Positions 11,186 to 23,202 of a stretch of 64,000 nucleotides of DNA are shown one piece after another. Source of the stretch: Whalleya microplaca (taxonomy: Eukaryota > Ascomycota > Sordariomycetes > Xylariales > Xylariaceae); NCBI GenBank assembly GCA_022497155.1, contig MU385713.1, positions 620,001 to 684,000 on the forward strand. The letters are read 5' to 3'. The notes below the pieces were generated by a model. The model had not been told where the DNA came from. It worked only from the letters and a program-made list of their open reading frames with translations, and did no database searches. Within the stretch, counting starts at the first letter, position 1. Each line of letters opens with the position of its first letter. Position numbers and translations under genes: made by a program.

Positions 11186-13000
11186 ATGTTGATTGTCAAC
11201 ATGGATCAGGATATTGAGAAGGTTTCGACACGCGAGAAGGGTGATGCTTCAGTCAACCTCTCGGTCGTGGACGGGACACATCCACCACAACGATCCTTGA
11301 AGCAAAAAATCGCCAGCGTCATCTGGGATACCTTAGACAAGACTCCCGAAGAACGCAGGTTTATCGCCAAAGTCGACTGGTGGATACTAAGTTATTGCTG
11401 TGTTGCCTATTTTGTCAAGTACTTGGACCAGACTAATGCAAGTTCCTTTCTCTTCGCTCTGAGGCACTTGGCTTTCCTAACTCAGAGAGTACTATCTTAG
11501 GTCAGCAACGCATATGTTTCTGGAATGAAAGAGGACTTATCTATGTCTGGAAACAATCTCAACCTACTCACAACGTATTGGAATATCGGTTACATTATTG
11601 GCCAGCTCCCTTCTCAGCTGGTACTCACCAAAATTCGCCCCTCCATTTGGCTGCCCAGTTTGGAGATTGTCTGGAGTGTCATAGTCATTGGCATGGCTGG
11701 CGCAAAGAATATTTCCACCCTCTACGCGCTTCGGTTTCTTGTCGGACTACTTGAAGCGTCAGCCTATCCTGGTATTAGTATGTGCTCGAAAGTTTCCTGC
11801 TTGCCATTTCCGACTGTCTCGAGGGAGCGAAAGCTGCGGAGACAGGACCTTCCGAACTCCGAGGCATTAGAAGCTTCGTCGAAACCGGCGAGATAGCTGA
11901 AAAGAAGATTTTACTAATATGGGCTTCTGACCAGTGACACTGCTGGGCAACTGGTATACACCCAAGGAGCTAGGAAAGCGAGCCTGCATTTTCCAGGCGT
12001 CTTCGAGTGCGGCACAGATGTTCTCTGGGTATGTTTCAACCTGTCTATTCATATTTCATTGCTTCCATTACTTATGTCTCTGTATAGATATCTCCAGGCA
12101 GCGCTTTATAGCGGCATGAACGGGCGCGCTGGTCTTAGTGCTTGGCGGTGGCTTTTCGTCTTTGATGGTAGTGTGAACTCCCTAAACTCTGATTACTTCT
12201 CGCTGATTTCTTGTGGTTCAGGAATAATCGGTGTTCCGATTGCTTTATATGGTTTTTGGGCTATTCCTGACTCACCCACAGCGAGCAAGGCCCGGTGGCT
12301 CAAAGGCGACGATCGTAACCGCGCCATTGCTCGCATGGAGCAGTGTGGTCGCGAACCAATGAAGAAACTGACCTGGAGCACTTGTCGCGGGATAGTCGCT
12401 TCTTGGCCCGTATGGCTCTTCTGTTCTATCTTCATTGCTCATGTTCTTGCGATCCGGATTTATTCATACATGAACTTGTGGCTGAAGGCAACAAAGCTCT
12501 ATACGACCGAGGAAGTCAACATCATTCCGACAGCGGGCTATGGTGCACAGATATTTTTCACATTGTCATATGCCTGGGTGAGCGACGCTATAGGTAAGCG
12601 CTGGCCGATTATCATCGTGGCCTGTCTTATCGCTATGGTTGGTACTATCATACTCTCTGTCTACCCGGAGCACAACACTGCAGCCATGATGACCGGCTGG
12701 GTGTTAACATTCCTCGAGACAGGAGCAGGCGCCTTGATAATTACATGGGTGAACGAGATATGTTCGCAGTCAGCAGAGCATCGCGCAATCATCATTGGCG
12801 TTGTCGAGACTGCTGCTTTCACCTTTCAAGCCTGGGTCCCGCTCCTAATCTACAACACCGGGGAGGCACCAAAATTCAAAATTGGTTATAAGATGGCAAC
12901 TATGTTCTTTGCGTTAGAGATTGTGCTCACATTGGCAATTTTGTTTTGCTCTAAGAAGTGGCCCCAAGGGAAGAATGGCAACATCAGGGCAACTGCTTGA
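11186..13000 (+). CDS. Dal5/allantoate-permease-type MFS transporter
   Basis: Five exons: 11186-11437, 11501-11777, 11935-12028, 12088-12167 and 12222-13000, giving 493 aa. The protein belongs to the anion:cation symporter branch of the major facilitator superfamily (Dal5, Tna1, Liz1 relatives), which imports allantoate, nicotinate, pantothenate or small peptides at the plasma membrane. Seen: VDWWILSYCC and YLDQTNVSNAYVSGMKEDL at TM1-loop, TYWNIGYIIGQLPS, RFLVGLLEASAYPG, GRAGLSAWRWLFVFDG, and a normal C-terminal half. Intron 1 (11438-11500) begins GCAAGT and ends TTAG with CCTAACTC before it, so it is a GC-AG intron; the GT choice breaks the frame. An in-frame ATG at 11201 is an alternative start. 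The divergent dipeptidase suggests peptide or amide import, since yeast Dal5 also carries dipeptides. Confidence 0.85.
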
Positions 13001-13740
13001 ATGGTGAGGCACATTCTAGCAACCTATCGACGATAATTCCTAGACGCTACCCGGGGAGCCTTACAAAATGATCCAGCCATACTTGAGTAAGGCTATAGAA
13101 AACGAAAACCGGCATTACTATGGGGTTCCCACACAAGAGTTTGTGAGAAAATATTGTTACCTAGTTACTAAAATCTATATGATAGAGCCTTGTGATACCC
13201 CTGGATAAGCCTGGAATGGTTATGGATAATGACTCATCACTACCCCTGCGACAAACAGATACTCTAGTTGTGAGTCCGCTTCCTAATATAGGAATAACCG
13301 GAGCGGGATTTAGTTAATCGAGTGAAGCAAACTTATATTAAAGTGCATTGTGTTGTCGTACTGTTAGCAGGCATTGACAATATATAGGGTTCTAAAATCA
13401 TGGATTCACCTTGCCTAGTGTCTAACTTGGAACGATTCACATACCGGTAGGCTTGTAGTTGTAGTCTGTAATTTCTGGAGCTTGCTTCACGATAATGCCT
13501 ACGATATACGACTCGCTTATATCTGATCTTGCAACCTTCCTATACATGCTAAAGGGGGCACAATGAGTTTCTAGACAAAGAGACGAGAGTAGTGCATGAT
13601 AAACGGGGTATCATTATACCGTCTCTCCCATCATATAATGCTTTTCTATTCATGATTTGTTCATAGTTATTGAACACATTAACACATTAGGTAACACTGA
13701 AAATAAAACTATGACTTATGCATTTTTTTCGACTACCGTT
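13001..13740. other. Intergenic, convergent 3' ends
   Basis: Between the transporter stop and the ADE6 stop. I see no coding exon or RNA gene. A 19-bp string (tagttactaaaatctatat, 13162-13180) recurs exactly at 27542-27560. Confidence 0.6.
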
Positions 13741-16700
13741 TTAACTAACCCACTTTCTCGCATTGAGAAATAATTTAAACCATGGCCCAAACCGGTGCTC
13801 GCGCATGGCTTCAGGCTTCCAGCTGCCAACATCGCCCATTATTGTGCGTTCTGGATGCGGCATCATAGCAACAACTCGCCCGTCCTTACTCTTAACACCG
13901 GCAATCCCGCCTGGCGACCCGTTAGGATTGAAGGGGTATTGCTCCGTTACTTTCCCGTAATTGTTTACGTATCGAAGAGGGATCAGCCCCGCCTCCTCGA
14001 TGTTATGCAGTCCCGCGGGGGAAGCAAAGGAAGCTCTGCCTTCACCATGGGACACTACGATGGGGAGAGTGGAGCCCGACATATCAGCGAAGAAAACGGA
14101 GTTGTTGGCTGATGTCTCTTCAACCTTGACCATAGAGAAGCGAGCTTCAAACCGGGAGCTTGTATTCTCAACTATCGGGAGAAGTCAGTAAAGGGCAGAG
14201 TAGGCAGAGGCTTAAATATCCGCGTGAAGATGCAAAACAGTGCTGTTGTCACCCTTCTAGCATTGACCCTGAAGGATTGAAAATATCAGGGGGACAAGGA
14301 AGCATTAGACATACCAAATATAGGCCAGTGTTCTGCACCAGGAATTAACTCCTTGAGTCGAGTGAACATCTGACACCCATTGCAAACACCGAACGAGAAA
14401 GTATCGGGACGCCTGAAGAATGTTTCGAAGGTGGTTCGTGAATTTTCGTGCATCAGGATGGACTGCGCCCATCCATTTCCAGCACCAAGAACATCACTGC
14501 CATCGCTCATGTTAGCTGTTGCTGATTGTGTAGATGTTATACGCATATGCATAATTCACATATTGAGAGTTAGAGGCCCAACGAGACACTCGAGATATCC
14601 TGAACTTCAAAAATGGACACTCAAAGGTTTGGGGGAGTGTGAATTCTTACCCGTATGAGAAGCCACCGCACGCAGCTAGCCCACGGAATCCATCTAACGA
14701 GAAGCCGTCCAGAATATCTGACATGTGCACATCGATGGCATCGAAACCCGCTGCGCGGAACGCAAACGCCATCTCTGCATGTCCGTTTACGCCCTGCTCT
14801 CGTAAAATGGCAACTAGATTCAACAGCGGTTAGCGCCTACTTAACACGTATATTACGCAAAGAAAACGAGCGTAATCGACTACGAACCTTTTGGCCTGGA
14901 AACCAAGCCTTTTAGCGTGATCATGGTTGGTAGACTGATATCGGCGGCATCAAACTTCAGCCTGTAGTGGAGGCCGGGATCTTGAGAATCCAGAAGAGAG
15001 TCGTACTCCGATTGCGCACAAGCCGGATTATCTCGCAATCTCTGCATCTCGAAGGATGTACGGGACCACCATTGTCGAAGGGAAACTCTGTCTAGATCGA
15101 CCAGTGTCTTGGACCTATATTTCACAAGAAGGGACTGCTTTGACGTCGCTCGTACGTAGCCGATCGTCCTGATCAACCCAGAAGGAGGCCCACAAGTCGC
15201 AAAGCACTTGTTAAATTTAGTCTCGTCGCCTTTTCGAATCTGGAACACAGCGCCGAGTTCTTCGTTGAAGAGTACATCGAGCACATCGGACTCGGAATTA
15301 GCTAGCTTGTCGAGCGATATCTCAGCGCCGACCTGCCCAGCGAACATCATCTCGGCAATTGTAGTAATAAGTCCTCCATCCGACCGATCGTGGTAGGCCA
15401 GCACGATGTTTTCCTGATAACAACTAGTGTCAGCACTGGCTTTATCACCCGGACATGCTAGCAAAACGAAACGAGGGCGTCATCTGACTTATCGCAAAGA
15501 ACCTCCGAAGCAAAGAGAGAGATTGGGGGGTAGACAGACCTGATGTAACTGCCACATCGCATCGAAGAAATCTCGTATCATTTCAACGTCACGAACGTCA
15601 GGTGCCTCGTTGCCGACTTGCCCGAGGCATTGTGCTAATGCCGAGCCACCCATGGCCCGATGTCCTTTTGCAAGGTCAACGTAGAGCAGGACAGTCTCGC
15701 CAACCTCTTCAATACGCCGAAGCTGGGGTGTCCAAGTGCTGCGCACGTCCTCAACAAGACTGAAGGCAGAAATGACCAGGGAGACAGGAGCAGTGACACT
15801 CTTCGACTCCTTCGTCTCCTTGTCCTTCCATGAGGCTTTCATAGATGTCGAATCCTTTCCTACGGGTATAGAAATGCCGAGCTGAGGACAAAGCTCCATA
15901 CCTATGGCCTGAACAGCCTCATATAGCTCGGCACCCTCTCCGGGATGATTGACAGCAGCCATCCAGTTCGCAGACAGCTTGACACGCTTCAGATCACCGT
16001 GTATGGAGCCTGATTTAATGTCGGCGGCACCCAAGTTCATCAAGCTTTCGGCGACGGCCATTCTAGCTGAGGATGCTGCAGATATAAGCGCAAGATTTGG
16101 CTTTTCTCCCCTAGTAATGTATGTTAGTACGGGCCTGTATGAAATTTGCATAAAACCCTGGTGACAAGAGTCTCTTGAAATCCGTACATGACTATGAAGA
16201 AATAGAAAGGCAAAGACATTGAAGTGAGACCTTGCTTACATTGCCATCGCTTCTCCACGATGTACCTTATTATCAAGATTGAAACTCGTTAGGGTGACAG
16301 CGACATCCGCGACGGGCGTCTGCCAAGGACCAACGAGCTGGTCGCGCACACTTAAACCACCAACAGTGCGGTCACCAATGGTAATGAGGAACATTTTGGA
16401 ACCAACGGAAGGGAGCGAGAAGACGAGTTCTGTGGCCTTAGAAATCATCTCGGTAAGGTTAGACGTGTCATACTGTGCTTTGAGACTTTCGGCTGCGTTG
16501 AAGGGACGGAGACTCTTCTTCACTTTCTGGACCTCCTTGAAGATCCTCCGTCCTGGAGGAAATAGAACGTCCATCGGAAGGTTGATTGGGTCGACAGGGG
16601 GCTGGACAGTAGGCTCGCGATCCGTCAAGACTAGTTTCGCCTCACCGTTTGCATCTTTGGCGACAACGTTTCCGACGACAGAAAATCCACATCGCTCCCT

Positions 16701-17232
16701 TCTGCAGATACTTGTGAACCGATTCAGCCCGTCTCTATTAACGAGCAGGACGTATCTCTCCTGTGCTTCGTTACACCATATTTGCAAGGGCGACATCGAG
16801 TTGTCGGCACTTTCGACTTGGCGGAGCTCGAACTTTCCACCAAAACCAGCATCCTTGACAAGCTCTGGTAGCGCATTCGAGAGTCCCCCAGCACCTACAT
16901 CGTGAATAAACGCAATCGGGCTCTCTTGACCTAACGCTATACAGGTATTTATCACCATCTGAGCCCGTCTTTCCATTTCGGGATTCCCACGTTGCACACT
17001 GTCGAAGTCGAGATCTGCAGATGCTTCCGTGCCTGTGTTGGAGGAGGCCGCACCGCCGCCTGTAATCGGGTATAAGTATTGAATATCTTCCCCCCTTTTT
17101 TTTGGCAACGAATCATATTTTACCAAAGCACTAAAGGGTTGAAGACATACCAAGTCCAATCAACATAGCAGGTCCTCCTAGCACAATGACCTGTGAAGTG
17201 AACATTAGCTGTGGCCCATTACGTGTGCTCTG

Positions 17233-17267
<35 letters not shown>

Positions 17268-17273
17268 GGGGGG

Positions 17274-17305
<32 letters not shown>

Positions 17306-17349
17306 AGAGGGGGGGGGGGGGGGGGCGGCGGGGGGGGTNNNNNNNNNNG

Positions 17350-17388
<39 letters not shown>

Positions 17389-19079
17389 ACCCCCCCCCCC
17401 CCCCCCCCCCCCTCCCCCCCCCCGCGGGATGGCGTAGCACTAGCTGCTGGAGTGCGGGATAAGATTCGGTCTAATTGTCTCGGAAGGGTTGTTCTTACAT
17501 GTGCTCCATCGTGAACATGTGCCTCGTCCTTGATGGCATGTTCAGGCCGTACACTTCCAATACCACCAGCAATCTGCAAGGGTCGCCGTTAGCTAGTCCG
17601 GAAATAAGACACTCAAAGGTAGAAGAAGAGTTCTTGTATGCTCAGCTGGTGTGCTGTTGGTAATATTTACTGACCATTATTGGCTTATGGTAGCCTCTGT
17701 ATTCTGGGGTTTCGGGTTCGGCTATATTCGTGAGGAGGGTTCTAAACGTTCCAGTGAGGGAAGGTCTGCCAAATTCATTATTAAACCGAGCGGACCCGAT
17801 TGGGGCTTCCAGCATTATGTCTAGGCTCGAAGCATAGTGTGCAGGTCTTCCAATGTCAGCCTCCCAAGGCCTTTTGTTGCCCGGGATCAGGAGATCGGAT
17901 ACCCAGAAACCACAGAGGCCTGCTTTAGGAGAAGACCCTCTTCCTACGGCACCTTCGTCACGAATCTCGCCCCCGCTACCCGTTGCAGCGCCTGGGAATG
18001 GTGATATAGCTGTGGGGTGGTTGTGGGTTTCGACCTTGATTAGAGGCTGGACTATCTCCTTGATGAGCCTCCAGCTCCCGGTCGAATAGTCCGGAGCCCA
18101 GTAGTTGCCCTCGTCCCCAGACAGCCTACACAAACAAAAGTTAGAGTGATTTCGCATGGATGCTCGAGCCCTTTGCTACTTGTGTTGCATTTTGAAAGGT
18201 GGACACATATAAATATATACTGCTTACACGGCTGCATTATCGGAATAGGCACTGATGACAAAGTCAGGGGTCGACTTGTGAGTATTCTTGATCATGCCAA
18301 AAAGGCTCTGGTCTTTAGCGACGCCATCGATAGTCCAAGAAGCATTGAAAACATGATGTCGGCAATGTTCGGAGTTTACTTGGGCAAACATGAATAATTC
18401 GATATCATTCTGCTCCGCCCTGGGCTTAGCATAGCACTTCATGATTGATACTAGCGCGAGAAACACGTACGGGTGATCTTCCGAGAGTTCTATATTGGTC
18501 TACCAGGTACTCCAAGCTGAGCTGATCAAGACCCAAGCCTACCTGGTTGTTATAGTCTTGAAGAGCAGCAAGGGGACCCCTCTCATCTGCAAAGATATCG
18601 ACTGCGATGAGCGGGCGTCTAACTCCCTGGGTGAACATGGTGACAGGATCCGGGAGTGTCTCGGTAAGAGTCTCAGTCATGCGATCATGGATGAGGTCTC
18701 TGAACGACAGATGGGCGGGGGCAGACTGGTCGAACTCGATGGTCACGACTCGCCCCCTCTCGATGACGGCGCCCACGCCACATACTTGGGCGATGCTGGT
18801 GGCCTTGGAATTCCATGGGGAAGGGGTATTGTGAGGGGCGATGTAGACGTCGATAGCTTTTTGAGATTCGGCAGAAGGGCGATTCTGTGGCAGTGTGTCC
18901 GCTTGGACCATTTGCTTCACCTTCTCGAGGTCACTCTTTGCCTGGGAGTCGACATAATAGAGCCAGTTGCCAGAGATGCGGGAGACGTTGGCGGCATTCT
19001 GTGTGTTAATGCGGTCGGTGAGCTTCTGGGCCTCGGCGACCGTGTAGCAGGACTGCCCAACCAGAACGTCGTACCCCAT
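13741..19079 (-). CDS. ADE6: Phosphoribosylformylglycinamidine (FGAM) synthase
   Basis: Catalyses the ATP- and glutamine-dependent conversion of FGAR to FGAM, step four of de novo purine synthesis, in the cytosol. Eleven exons: 18471-19079, 18228-18409, 17675-18125, 17499-17573, 17151-17190, 16240-17059, 15540-16110, 14888-15413, 14651-14813, 14315-14496, 13741-14171. All ten introns have GT...AG ends, and the sum, 4050 nt, gives 1349 aa, the usual eukaryotic length. Seen: N-terminal PurS-like part, [85 protein letters not shown], and a C-terminal class I glutaminase domain with Cys1184 in GVCNGCQ and His1312/Glu1314 in PHPER. Intron 4 holds a 10-N gap in homopolymer sequence. It appears functional; whether it is the only copy in the genome cannot be told here. 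Confidence 0.95.
17232..17424. other. 10-N assembly gap flanked by poly-G then poly-C
   Basis: Ten Ns at 17339-17348 are preceded by about 105 bases of almost pure G and followed by about 75 bases of almost pure C. The block lies wholly inside intron 4 of the FGAM synthase gene (17191-17498), whose splice sites on both sides are intact. G reading into the gap from both directions is what no-signal base calls of two-colour sequencing would produce, so this is more likely an artefact than genomic sequence. Confidence 0.85.
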
Positions 19080-19934
19080 GGTGAGGAGTTCTGGGCTCTG
19101 CAGAAGCTAATAGGCTGTTTTGTCTTCCCCAGTCGATATTGGAGGTGCTCTGTTTACCAGACAGAAGAGAAGAAAAATATGTCCCACTCAGCCATTGAGG
19201 CCATTATCATTATCGTAATCGTTATCGTAGCCGTTATCGTAGTGGGGGCGGGGCATTCATAAAGTTCTGTTAAAGAGCATTAGTGTGTACCCCGCAGTAC
19301 ATACCTAGCAGCCTACAAGTGGTACAGTTTATTAGTGGACTGGACATTACGTAGTGCACTGACCAACCTTCACTCTGCCAGTCTGCCTACATATATAGCT
19401 ATCGAATAATAGCCTGAAAAGTACCTAGGAAGTACTGTTGAGCCTACATACGTGAAGATGTTGATTGCTGCTCAAGCAGTATCCCATTTTCGGCTGGCGG
19501 ATATATATGTAGGTACTAAATAACTTAAGATGTTCATGCTTCTGTGAAAACTGATCGATGCATAGCTTGCTTGTAACTTGTCTTCTTCACCACTTTGTAG
19601 GAGGAGATGAGATGGTGGATATTGCAGTTTCTACTTTTAGTAACATATGAAGCAAGCAACAAGAAACCATATCTAAAAGAAAGAAAGCCAAAGGAGGTAA
19701 AAAAAGTCTTACATATAATTAACGACTCGTTATATAACAGCGGTGGAACCAGTTCATATTGGTGCCTTGCACTCCCTACCGGACTTTACCAAGTCACCTC
19801 CGCTAATCTCCGGGGGCATCAGGTCCTATTTATTATCATCAACTCCTGCTCATCTTTCTCGCGCCTATTTTCAATTTTCAAATTATCTGCCACTCCCTTG
19901 TCTTCTAATAAAAGAAGCCCATACTTGAGTAAAC
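19080..19934. other. Intergenic, divergent promoters
   Basis: Between the ADE6 start (minus) and the PEBP start (plus). Contains a short microsatellite-like stretch of ttatc/gttatcgta near 19205-19245. The long plus-strand frame reading from about 18495 into this region is antisense to ADE6 exon 1 and is not a gene. Nothing else is seen. Confidence 0.6.
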
Positions 19935-20541
19935 ATGCCCGCAAATAACAGTGTCAAGGCAGCTTTGTCGCTGATCGAAAACGACAAGTCTAAGATCTTA
20001 AGTCTGACTGTGGGCAAGCATGCCAACATCGAGACCGGGCAGTACATTCCCAGAGCCGGTAAGTAGGATACCCTAGATTTGCCCTACATCAATATCGACT
20101 CACTAAAGTCTTGTTTTTGTCTTAGATGCACAGTCCCCTCCGGAGCTGAGTTTTCCTTCATTATCGCCTACAGGGACATACCTCGTCGTCAGCCTTGATC
20201 TCGATGCTCCGTTCCCTTCCTTCAGCGTACTCGGTCCCATATTACATTGGATCCAGCCAGGACTACAAGCGAGCCCTGCAGACCAAGGCGGATTCAGCCT
20301 GAAGGCCACAGCACCCTTTGTGACTAACTACATCGGTCCGGGACCGCCGCCGGGCAGCTCGCCGCATCGCTATGTCTTCTTCCTCTACGAGCAGCCCGCC
20401 GACTTCGACGGTAAGAAGTATGCCGCACCAAACGGCCAGAACGTGGGCATCGGGCCCCGCGTACGTTACGACCTAGACGCGTGGGAGAAGGAAATCAAGT
20501 TGGGTCCGCTCCTTGCGGCCAACTACTTCAAGAGTAATTGA
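19935..20541 (+). CDS. PEBP-family (Tfs1/RKIP-like) protein
   Basis: Two exons, 19935-20058 and 20126-20541, separated by a 67-bp GTAAGT...TTAG intron, give 179 aa. PEBP-fold proteins bind phospholipid headgroups or anions; yeast Tfs1 inhibits carboxypeptidase Y. Seen: LVVSLDLDAPFPS (the conserved D-x-D-x-P ligand-pocket block), LHWIQPG with the pocket His, and YIGPGPPPGSSPHRYVFFLYEQP, the second signature. Length is normal and there is no signal peptide. PEBP-like genes recur as accessory members of fungal metabolite clusters, and this one lies close to a 2-oxoglutarate oxygenase, but no catalytic role can be read from sequence. The stop codon lies inside a direct duplication of agagtaattg (20531-20540 and 20541-20550). 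Confidence 0.88.
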
Positions 20542-21532
20542 GAGTAATTGAGATTCAGTTAACTACTGAATTATTGTGGGCTGTTGGCGGTGTCGGAAGA
20601 TGAGGGTGGCATAATACTGCCGAGCACGAGATACCTTTTGCTTTTGCGCATTCTACCTGAATTTGATCAGGTATGGCGTTGACTGGTGTTGAACGACACG
20701 CACTGCAATTGGAGACCTCCGTATTCGAAGGCCTCATCTCTGTCGTGTTCTATTCTATAAATTGATGCGAGGTCAGGGATAATCACATGCCAATCTTTCA
20801 CCTTGTTGTTCTCGAAGGCTGATTCAAATTTGTGCATGGACATATAAATTATGCTCATAACCTCTGCTTGTGATATATCTTAACACCGTCCCCGATCGTC
20901 CATGCGCCCATCAGCCCATCAAGATAGCTTCGACTATCCATTTTACTTAATTAAATTTTGAGAGAATGTATAACTAATCCCGAGGGTATTTCCTTTTCAT
21001 TGGCCCTTTATTAAGATAGAGACCATTTCCTTGGCAATCTAGTACTTGATGGTGTTGGGCTGTAATTAAATGTATACCTATTACCTGATCATCACATAAC
21101 ATAAATCTGAATCTTATACGAATTACGATAGTGAAGTTAACCTGGTCAATTAAATGTATCACAGCGCTCTAGCTAGCCTACGAGAAAATCAATACACCAT
21201 TTCTGCCCTCAGAAAACCAACGCGACGCAAATTCAACTGGTAGTACTACGTGCCGCGGTATTATTTAAGCACTTTGTGCAGCTATACTTTTGGCGAATAC
21301 AGCTACGAATCATATCCACACTTGAGACGTGGTGTATTTTAATCGATATGATACTCGTAGAGAAGAGCTAATATAGTTAGGGTTTTCATATAGGGACCTG
21401 CGCGCGATATCCAAATCTAGTACGAATACAAGCTTGTGGTCTTACTGGACATGTCTGTTAGATTTCCTTTTGGTACGGTTTTAGAGGCTGGGCCCCGGGT
21501 AACCGCTTGATAGCCAGATGATTCTAGCCTGG
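20542..21532. other. Intergenic, convergent
   Basis: About 1 kb of A/T-leaning sequence between the PEBP and oxygenase 3' ends. Only short meaningless frames are present. No RNA gene or repeat recognised. Confidence 0.6.
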
Positions 21533-23202
21533 CTATTCGTAGTGGTTCTGCACTTTCAAGCCCTTAAACTCGAATGATGTCCCTGCACGCTTCTCCAAGA
21601 CGGTCTTATAATGGACGTCCTTGACCCGTGCTCGAACGTACTATGGTATCTGATGTCAGTACTATCACTTCATATACAGCAAACTGAATGCATAGGTGTT
21701 CCGAATTTTCGTTATTGGGTTGAGATAGAAGAGGATATAGATCATTACAGATATCACTTACCTCGGTCCCGGACACCACGGGCTTATTTGGGTCCTTGTC
21801 TTCGGGTGGAATAAGGCCAAGGCGATCAAGTAGAGGGGATGGCACCGTCTTCATAAGAGTGTTCACGCCGGGCCGGCTGAAATAGAGCAATCCGAGTCGA
21901 GGCGTGTCAATCTGGTCCTTTGGTGGTGTAACCACTCGGTGGATAGTGGACTTGATAAATCCTACCCCGCCAGTCAGTGGAAGACACAACTATAAGGTTC
22001 ATGTTAAAACTCACCATTTGTGAGGAATGTCAGGGTGTCCGCCGCATTGCAGGTGACTGCAATATTCAGAGTTAGCATAAATCATCATGACAGTGCCTGA
22101 GGGTGGCTCTCGATATCTCCAGCACGTGCAAGATTAAACGAGACGACCACGCGCAATGGATCATATTTGGAGAAAGAATAATTTCCCGTTGCTTTACTTA
22201 CTGCCACCATCAACGGGCTTGACATATTTCCATTCGCCTTCAGGGGTACGGATCTATTACACAGTTGGTAGTTAGCCATGTCTATCGGATATTTCTCAAG
22301 AACATCTAACAGTAGTAAAACCTAGGTGAAGGGTATATGGCCATAAGTTCATGTGTTGACAGTGAATTATTATTCATTGAGCGGTCTGGATTTGAGGTTG
22401 AAAGTTTACCGATACTAACCTGTAGCCCAGCTATGTGCTGTGAAAATAGTAGCGTCAGGCTACCGAAATCGGTATGCCCGCCTTTTGAGTAGGCCTGCGC
22501 CTTCTCCCATTCATCTTGGGTCCTAACGTTGTAGATCATGTATCGAAGATGGTCGTCAGATTCCTCATCATAGGCATGAGCATCGGCAAGATAATTCTCT
22601 GGGAGCTCGAGAATGATAGAAATCAGAACGAAGAGTTTTCGAATTACGTTCTCCCATAGGTCCCTGTGAAAGGAAGCAATCTCGTCCCAGTTGTCTTGGA
22701 CAATTTGATGCTTGCCAACGTTGTCGTACGCCGGAATAGCCTTGGGGATGTTCAACTATTGCGATATAAGCATAGTCCATGAGAACACGTGATTTTCAAG
22801 TACCATTTCGACATTATCCTTAACACCAGTGTCGCCAATCCAACGGGAGTTCTCTCTATATCCAAAATACTCGCCCTCGGCAAAGTTGCAGGGGAACCTT
22901 CGCTTCTCCTCCAGTGGCTCTTTGAAAAATGTGTTTCCGACACTAAATTGACGAAGTACGCGTTCATCGTCAAGTCCCGTGTTGATAACAGACCAAAATC
23001 CAACCCTGGTAACAGCGTCGACCAGTTGCTTGGCGAGCTCCTGTTTACCGCCCGGCTCATCAAAGCGTCCGAGGTCAATTCTGGGCAACTCAGCCCAATC
23101 AAGCTTTTCTGAAGTCTGTTTCGGTCGTGTCCATGGTTTTACGAGAACTTTGCCTGTGTTGAGCGGTTGAGCTGTTGGCGTTTCAATCGCAATGGGTGCC
23201 AT
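21533..23202 (-). CDS. 2-oxoglutarate/Fe(II)-dependent oxygenase (IPNS-like family)
   Basis: Six exons: 22804-23202, 22420-22755, 22202-22253, 22015-22056, 21762-21961 and 21533-21640, total 378 aa, all introns GT...AG. The family uses 2-oxoglutarate, O2 and Fe(II) for hydroxylation, desaturation or ring formation. Seen: an N-terminal DIOX block (ELPRIDLGRF, DAVTRVGFWSVINTG), the iron-binding HTD at residues 227-229 in GGHTDFGSLTLLF, the distal His284 in STIHRVV, and Arg298 in RLGLLYF as likely 2-oxoglutarate anchor; the usual Ser of the RxS motif is Gly. The C-terminus GTEYVRARVKDV is typical of fungal members. It is head-to-head with the transporter at 24014 and tail-to-tail with the PEBP gene, so it may be part of a small tailoring set. 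Substrate unknown. Confidence 0.9.

Noticed and set aside
16279..16905. 208-codon plus-strand frame
   Set aside because: Antisense to ADE6 exon 6.
17186..17579. Poly-Gly/poly-Pro frames around the N gap
   Set aside because: They are translations of the G and C homopolymers inside intron 4 of the FGAM synthase gene.
13741..19079. Reading the fragmented FGAM synthase as a pseudogene
   Set aside because: Each break coincides with GT...AG splice sites, phases match, and the total is 1349 aa, the normal length, with glutaminase and synthetase motifs intact.
18495..19262. 255-codon plus-strand frame
   Set aside because: Antisense to ADE6 exon 1, with no recognisable features.
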